From the NCBI RefSeq assembly GCF_900167955.1, contig NZ_FUYK01000004.1:1-35974 (forward strand): a DNA stretch of 35,974 bases, in the 5' to 3' direction. The notes under the pieces were generated by a model, which saw nothing but the letters and a program-made list of their open reading frames with translations, ran no database searches and had not been told where the DNA came from. The position numbers were made by a program, and so were the translations under genes. The stretch is from Candidatus Nitrosotalea bavarica (GTDB taxonomy: Archaea > Thermoproteota > Nitrososphaeria > Nitrososphaerales > Nitrosopumilaceae). This document shows positions 31,590 through 35,974 of the stretch, in pieces (position 1 is the stretch's first letter; every line of letters starts with the position of its first letter).

Positions 31590-32507
31590 CTAAAGTGCAG
31601 AATCAATCATCAATGCAATAAACAGTATTGCAAGATATGGACTTGAAAACTTGAACAATGTCCATGATGCTTTTTCAGAAGGTTTTACAAGTAACCATAT
31701 ACTTAGTGCAACCATTATTGCACCCGAAACAATTGCTGTGTAAAGATACACTTCATGAAATAGATGTTTTCCAGACGTACCTATCATGAAGAATGGAATA
31801 ATGCTAAAAAGAACCATCATGAGAGTTGTTCCAGCAATTACTCGAACTGATGTCTTTTCAGATTCTACGGCAGTCAACATTGGAACATTGACTTTGTTGT
31901 AATCATCCTTGACATGAAGTGTGAGGCTCCATATGTGCATAGGAATCCAAACAAAAACTAATCCTGCCATTACTAATCCTAAATCCCATAGGCCTGTAGT
32001 TGTAACTGCTACGTATCCAATCATTGCAGGTGCTCCTCCTGAAAAACCTCCCAAAACAATGTTTGTTCTACTTCTCCTTTTGAGTAACTTGCTGTAAATC
32101 AGAATGTTATCTGCAAGTCCAAAGGCCATGAAAATACCTGCCCACATGTTTATGGCAAATGAACTAACTAATGATATTACTGTAAGAATTAATCCAAAAT
32201 ATAGTGCCTTTTCAGCAGGGAAAATTCTCCTACTTGGAATAGGTCTGTCCTTTGTACGTTCCATTATTGCATCGATGTCTCTGTCATTATAGTTCGTCAG
32301 TGTATTTGCAGCAGCAGAGCCAGCTATTACGCTACCTACGAGAAGACTCCAAGTTAATGCTGATATTGGAATATGATATAGATTGGATGCAGTAAAGGCT
32401 GCTCCTATCGCTGTGAAAACAAGGAGATACCATATCTTTGGCTTGGTAACTTCATAGTATACCTTAATTCTTGAACTTGCTTTTGTTGTTAGCACACTCT
32501 TACCCAC
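31590..32507 (-). CDS. ctaB: Protoheme IX farnesyltransferase (heme O synthase)
   Basis: The 305-residue integral membrane prenyltransferase of the UbiA family adds farnesyl to heme b for heme-copper oxidases. It shows the first Asp-rich motif N72-x-x-D75-x-x-x-D79 in TNYNDRDIDAIMERTKDRPIP, the second motif HVKDDYNKVNVPML, and about eight or nine hydrophobic helices. IWSLTLHVKDDY and the motif wording point to heme O synthase rather than menaquinone or geranylgeranylglyceryl transferases. The GTG start is the frame maximum. It is the last gene of the minus-strand series asd, lrp, ctaB. Confidence 0.92.
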   Translation of the reverse strand: MGKSVLTTKASSRIKVYYEVTKPKIWYLLVFTAIGAAFTASNLYHIPISALTWSLLVGSVIAGSAAANTLTNYNDRDIDAIMERTKDRPIPSRRIFPAEKALYFGLILTVISLVSSFAINMWAGIFMAFGLADNILIYSKLLKRRSRTNIVLGGFSGGAPAMIGYVAVTTTGLWDLGLVMAGLVFVWIPMHIWSLTLHVKDDYNKVNVPMLTAVESEKTSVRVIAGTTLMMVLFSIIPFFMIGTSGKHLFHEVYLYTAIVSGAIMVALSIWLLVKPSEKASWTLFKFSSPYLAILFIALMIDSAL

Positions 32508-32552
32508 ATTTGGAACTTATTACTTATTTATAGGTTGAAAAGTACACTTTGA

Positions 32553-33011
32553 CTATTTTGCTGGTTTGTAAGGCATTGGCTTTGTAGTCCTTTTCATTTC
32601 AATAAAACTCTCTGAACGCTGAACTCCCTGAATTCTTCCTAGTCTTTCAGATATTAATCGATGCATTTCATCGAGGTTTTTAGCATACATGGTTACAATG
32701 ATGTCAAATCTTCCTGTTACCTCTGAAATTTCTCTTACTTCTGGGATCTTCATTAGTTCTTGAATTACATTGTCTCTCATCTTTGAATCCATGTTTATTC
32801 CAGTGAGTGCTTTTACGGTATATCCTAGTTCTCTATCGTTTACTACTATTGTAAAACGCTCAATGAGTTTTCTCTTAATTAATCTCTTAATTCTGCTATA
32901 TACTACAGAAGAATTTACGTTAATCTTCTTTGAAATTCGTGGAACTGATATGTTTGCATCTTGTGATAATTCTGATAAGATTATCATGTCTAAATCATCA
33001 ACTTTTGTCAT
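32553..33011 (-). CDS. Lrp/AsnC-family transcription regulator
   Basis: The 152-residue regulator has an N-terminal helix-turn-helix (residues about 4-55, LDMIILSELSQDANISVPRIS...SVVYSRIKRLIKRKLIERF) and a C-terminal RAM ligand-binding domain (about 65-140, ALTGINMDS, VREISEVTGRFDIIVTMYAKN). Such proteins form dimers or octamers and sense amino acids or other metabolites. It lies between asd and ctaB, 68 bases after asd; regulation of amino-acid genes is likely, but the effector is unknown. Confidence 0.93.
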   Translation of the reverse strand: MTKVDDLDMIILSELSQDANISVPRISKKINVNSSVVYSRIKRLIKRKLIERFTIVVNDRELGYTVKALTGINMDSKMRDNVIQELMKIPEVREISEVTGRFDIIVTMYAKNLDEMHRLISERLGRIQGVQRSESFIEMKRTTKPMPYKPAK

Positions 33012-33079
33012 TCAAAACACCATTTATTGTGAATAATTGGATCTTATTAAAGTTGTTAGTATAAAATTTCTATAATTTA

Positions 33080-34156
33080 CTAGATGTAACCTTTTTTGTA
33101 TAACATTTCTGCTAACAATACTGCACCCTTTGCAGAACCCATTTTTTCATTATGTGAGAACAGTACATACTTGATACCATTATCAAATACAGTGTCTTCT
33201 CTTAATCTTCCAACAACTGTAGTCATTCCTTGGTTTATTTCTCTATCTAGTCTTGGTTGTGGTCTTGTGGGATCTTCATTAACCATGAGATATTCTTTTG
33301 GAGCAGAGGGTAAACCTGTAACACTTACATTGTTTGAAAAGTCTTGCATTGCTTTTTTGACATTTTCTGGATCAACATGAGTAGCAGTCTCAACAAAAAC
33401 AGTTTCAGTATGCCCATCTAATACTGGAACTCTGGTACATGTACAGCTGACTTTCATTTTTGCTGGATCGATCTTTCCATCTACTAACTTTCCAAGTATC
33501 TTTCCCGTTTCTAGTCTTACTTTGTCTTCTTCTTTTGGTATGTATGGAATTATGTTATCAGTAATATCTAGTGCAGAAACACCAGGCGATCTGCCAGCTC
33601 CTGACATTGCCTGCATTGAAGTCATGATTATTTTTTGAGCACCAAACTTGTCTAAAAGCGGTCTCATTGTAATTGCTAGTCCTGTTGTAGTACAATTTGG
33701 TAATGGTGCAACAAATCCTTTCCAACCCCGGTTCTTTCTTTGAACATCTAGTAATGCAATATGATCATCATTTATTCCGGGAATCAAAATAGGTACATCT
33801 GCTTCATATCTGTACGCTGCAGATGTACTGATCACTGGGGTAGTTTTTGCAAATTTTGTTTCTATGTCTTTTGCAGCTTCACTTTCTACTGAACTAAAAA
33901 TTAAATCGAGATTATCTGGATTGATATCATCTACTGAATCTACTATCATATTTTTTACATATTCTGGAACGGGTTCTCTCAAGTGCCACTTCAAGATGCC
34001 ACTATTTGGGTCTCTGATTGCATCTACAAACTTTTTCTTGGCAGATCGTTCTGATGCGGCTATCTGTTTTACCTCAAACCATGGATGCTTATCTAAAGCA
34101 AGAACGAATTCCTGTCCTACTGCGCCAGTAACTCCTATGATGGCTACGCGTTTCAT
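33080..34156 (-). CDS. asd: Aspartate-semialdehyde dehydrogenase (archaeal/fungal type)
   Basis: The 358-residue NADPH enzyme reduces aspartyl phosphate to aspartate semialdehyde, for Thr, Met and Lys. It has the Rossmann start RVAIIGVTGAVGQEF, the catalytic C155 (PLPNCTTTGLA) and H249 (RVPVLDGHTE). The start was moved six codons in to ATG at 34156, giving MKRVAI, because a TATA-like AATATTAAT is centred 26 nt upstream of it. In Sulfolobales a paralogue of this family acts as malonyl-CoA/succinyl-CoA reductase; the present sequence looks like the biosynthetic enzyme, but the close kinship should be kept in mind. It diverges from cobD. Confidence 0.9.
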   Translation of the reverse strand: MKRVAIIGVTGAVGQEFVLALDKHPWFEVKQIAASERSAKKKFVDAIRDPNSGILKWHLREPVPEYVKNMIVDSVDDINPDNLDLIFSSVESEAAKDIETKFAKTTPVISTSAAYRYEADVPILIPGINDDHIALLDVQRKNRGWKGFVAPLPNCTTTGLAITMRPLLDKFGAQKIIMTSMQAMSGAGRSPGVSALDITDNIIPYIPKEEDKVRLETGKILGKLVDGKIDPAKMKVSCTCTRVPVLDGHTETVFVETATHVDPENVKKAMQDFSNNVSVTGLPSAPKEYLMVNEDPTRPQPRLDREINQGMTTVVGRLREDTVFDNGIKYVLFSHNEKMGSAKGAVLLAEMLYKKGYI

Positions 34157-34177
34157 AATGAAAATAGTCCTCATACA

Positions 34178-34186
34178 ATTAATATT
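34178..34186 (-). promoter_or_regulatory. TATA box of asd (leaderless)
   Basis: Minus-strand AATATTAAT is centred 26 nt before the ATG at 34156, supporting the shorter start of asd. Confidence 0.45.
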
Positions 34187-34232
34187 CTTTTAGAAGTACG
34201 AACAAAACACAACTAAATACCGTTATGGATAT

Positions 34233-35318
34233 TTGGAAAATGTGCGGTTTAAAGTAGAAAAGGTCATAGCAAATCACAAAGTAGTTGCTCATGGAGGAAT
34301 ATTTTCAAGCGGTATTGGAAATGATTCAAATTTACTAGATTTTAGTTCAAATGTTAACCCTCTTGGATTTCCATCTAAAGTAAGAGATGCTTTCAAAAAT
34401 CTTTCACAAATTTCTGTTTATCCCGATCCTAATTCAAATGAATTGAGAACTTATCTTCAAAAATATACTGCAATTCCAAAAAACCAAATTATAGTTGGAA
34501 ATGGGGCGACAGAAATAATCTATAACTATTGTAATGCATTTTTAAGAAAACAAAAAGTACTAATCCCAATACCCACATTTGGTGAATATGAGTCTGCTGC
34601 AAAATTAAATGGTGCAATACTTTACTATTTTAAAACAATGAATTTGAATGAAAATTTATCCGAATTTCAAGACATGATTCCAAAGAAAAATTGTATATTC
34701 TTATGTAATCCAAATAATCCCACCGGAATTCTCATAAAAAGAAAAAATATGTTAAAGATCTTAGAATCTGCACATGATAAATCTACAATGATTTTTCTTG
34801 ATGAATGTTTTATTGAGTTAGTTCCTGCTGGAAATGAGAGTGTCATTTCCTATTTGAAAGAATTTGATAATCTCTTTATTCTTAGATCTTTAACAAAGTC
34901 ATTTGGATTAGCGGGATTAAGAATTGGATATGGACTTGGCAACAAAAAAATGATTGAAATCCTACAAAAAATTAAGATACCTTGGAACGTTAGTGGGATT
35001 GCACAAAAATCATCAATCAAAGCATTATCTGATAAATTACATTTACCAAAAACACTAAATCTTGTAAGAAATGAATCAAAATTTCTCATAAACTCTATAT
35101 CAAAAATAAAGGGTTTTACTTGCTACAATTCAGATACAAACTTTATTCTAATAAAATCAAAGATAAAATCAAATCAAGTACAAGATAAATTACTGAAGAA
35201 AAATATTCTCATAAGAAATTGTAAGACATTTCGTGGACTAGATAACAACTTTATACGAATTGCAGTTCGAACCCATAAAGAAAATATCAAACTTCTTGAG
35301 GCATTAAGAGAATTATGA
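34233..35318 (+). CDS. cobD: PLP aminotransferase-fold protein, L-threonine-O-3-phosphate decarboxylase (CobD-like)
   Basis: The 361-residue fold-type I PLP enzyme has AHGGIFSSG and LLDFSSNVNPLGFP near residues 19-48, VGNGATEII, CNPNNPTG (158-165), D190 (FLDECF), the PLP lysine K222 (RSLTKSFGL) and R230 (AGLRIGY). The HGG and DFS-N-NPLG signatures distinguish CobD from histidinol-phosphate aminotransferase, its close relative. It would form aminopropanol phosphate for the cobalamin nucleotide loop. The cobQ gene overlaps its stop by four bases, strongly supporting this. TTG 34233 is the longest start; GTG 34242 has a better-placed TATA-like element. Confidence 0.88.
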   Translation: MENVRFKVEKVIANHKVVAHGGIFSSGIGNDSNLLDFSSNVNPLGFPSKVRDAFKNLSQISVYPDPNSNELRTYLQKYTAIPKNQIIVGNGATEIIYNYCNAFLRKQKVLIPIPTFGEYESAAKLNGAILYYFKTMNLNENLSEFQDMIPKKNCIFLCNPNNPTGILIKRKNMLKILESAHDKSTMIFLDECFIELVPAGNESVISYLKEFDNLFILRSLTKSFGLAGLRIGYGLGNKKMIEILQKIKIPWNVSGIAQKSSIKALSDKLHLPKTLNLVRNESKFLINSISKIKGFTCYNSDTNFILIKSKIKSNQVQDKLLKKNILIRNCKTFRGLDNNFIRIAVRTHKENIKLLEALREL

Positions 35319-35974
35319 CCGCAAAAACTTTGATGATACAAGGTACATCCTCTGGAGCAGGAAAAACAACTCTGGTAACAGCTCTTTGTAGAATTCTCTC
35401 TGATAAAGGATACAAGGTAGCTCCATTCAAGTCCCAAAATATGTCATCATATTCTTATGTCGAAAAAGAGTTTGAAATCTCAAGGGCACAAGCTATTCAA
35501 GCAATTGCAGCAAGAACCAAAATAATTCCTATAATGAATCCAATTTTGCTAAAACCCCTTGGAAATTACACAAGTCAAGTTTTTGTCAATGGTGTGTTCT
35601 ATCGCAAAATGCATGCCAAAAATTATTACGAAAAATTTGCACTCTCAACAGGTCTTAAAGAATCAAAAAATGCACTGGATCAATTGTTAAAAACAAATGA
35701 TATTGTAATACTAGAAGGAGCAGGATCTCCAGCTGAGATAAACTTGCAAAGATATGATATTGCTAACATGAGAATGGCAGAGTATTGTAAATCTCCGGTA
35801 ATTCTGGTAACTGACATCGATAAGGGCGGAAGTTTTGCTAGTATAATTGGAACATTATCACTTCTTGATAAAAAGTACCAAAAATTCATCAAAGGATTTG
35901 TCATAAACAAATTCAGGGGAGATGTAACTATACTACGTCCAAGTTATTCTGTATTGCAAAAGAAAACTTTGAGA
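35315..35974 (+). CDS. cobQ: Cobyric acid synthase CobQ, 3' partial
   Basis: An ATG overlapping the cobD stop (ATGA) opens a frame of 220 codons that runs to the window end without a stop. It reads an ATP-binding loop GTSSGAGKTT (residues 10-19), then KVAPFKSQNMSSYSYVEK, RAQAIQAIAA, NPILLKPLGNYTSQVFVNG, and VILEGAGSPAEINLQRYDIANM, all typical of the dethiobiotin-synthetase-like N-domain of CobQ. The enzyme amidates adenosylcobyrinic a,c-diamide at four positions with ATP and glutamine. The glutaminase domain would be beyond the window. Together with cobD it supplies B12, the cofactor of the class II reductase encoded here. Confidence 0.92.
   Translation, partial: MTAKTLMIQGTSSGAGKTTLVTALCRILSDKGYKVAPFKSQNMSSYSYVEKEFEISRAQAIQAIAARTKIIPIMNPILLKPLGNYTSQVFVNGVFYRKMHAKNYYEKFALSTGLKESKNALDQLLKTNDIVILEGAGSPAEINLQRYDIANMRMAEYCKSPVILVTDIDKGGSFASIIGTLSLLDKKYQKFIKGFVINKFRGDVTILRPSYSVLQKKTLR

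Noticed and set aside
33080-34156. Malonyl-CoA/succinyl-CoA reductase of the CO2 fixation cycle
   Set aside because: Homologous family, but no feature distinguishes it from the biosynthetic aspartate-semialdehyde dehydrogenase, which every such organism needs; kept as a note only.
34233-35318. Histidinol-phosphate aminotransferase
   Set aside because: The HGG and DFS-N-NPLG motifs and the overlap with cobQ favour threonine-phosphate decarboxylase.
1-35974. Mobile elements, integrase, transposase, prophage or defence islands
   Set aside because: No transposase, integrase, terminal inverted repeats or tRNA-linked attachment duplication was seen; gene content is core chromosomal.

Overview
The window reads as chromosomal DNA of an ammonia-oxidising-type Thaumarchaeon (Nitrososphaerota), most like the AT-rich group I.1a (Nitrosopumilus and relatives). 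The evidence is a set of archaeal information genes (TFE, Nep1, RNase P Rpp21, S19e, PDCD5, alpha-NAC, Trm56) together with PEFG-CTERM surface proteins, a type-1 copper cupredoxin, class II ribonucleotide reductase, cobalamin genes, and archaeal GTP cyclohydrolase III beside a bacterial-type riboflavin synthase. Genes are densely packed on both strands. Many starts are TTG or GTG. Many first genes have a TATA-like box centred 25-28 nt before the start codon, which fits leaderless transcripts. The lineage call is inference from gene content.

Layout. 1-3384: cell-surface block, with a cupredoxin cut by the window edge and a large secreted protein sharing an almost identical PEFG-CTERM tail, plus an opposing secreted protein. 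3461-6760: tautomerase, nitrilase-family amidase, a two-zinc-finger protein, a thiolase overlapping a DUF35 partner, and a 53-residue zinc-ribbon protein. 6829-11872: a winged-helix/ATP-cone/NrdD-like protein without radical chemistry residues, followed by class II (B12) ribonucleotide reductase. 11912-14217: two secreted proteins, one glycosidase-like and one HEXXH protein. 14232-16118: tRNA-Gly, Nep1, Rpp21, S19e, PDCD5. 16162-18082: an acyl-CoA-reductase-like MDR enzyme and a CitE-like lyase.

18181-22506: riboflavin genes ribE, then ribB-ribH-gch3-amidohydrolase-arfC, the last five touching or overlapping. The amidohydrolase has deaminase-type active-site residues and sits where the archaeal pathway needs extra hydrolytic steps. 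22503-27563: TFE, a sensor histidine kinase gene broken by two in-frame TAA codons, and the minus-strand run PhoU/AbrB-like, hflX, trm56. 27656-29196: PUA protein and alpha-NAC, then a decayed RNase-H-fold (RuvC-like) gene. 29411-31574: a zinc protein with a repetitive basic tail, a small protein coupled to a UbiD decarboxylase. 31590-35974: heme O synthase, Lrp regulator and aspartate-semialdehyde dehydrogenase on the minus strand, then cobD and a cobQ cut by the window end.

Most notable points: (a) a predicted nucleotide-sensing regulator built from a catalytically dead anaerobic ribonucleotide reductase next to nrdJ, with an inverted repeat over its own promoter and a duplicated motif pair before nrdJ; (b) the amidohydrolase in the riboflavin operon as candidate for an unassigned step; (c) two decaying genes in an otherwise compact region. 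All homology statements come from reading motifs by eye; no searches were run.
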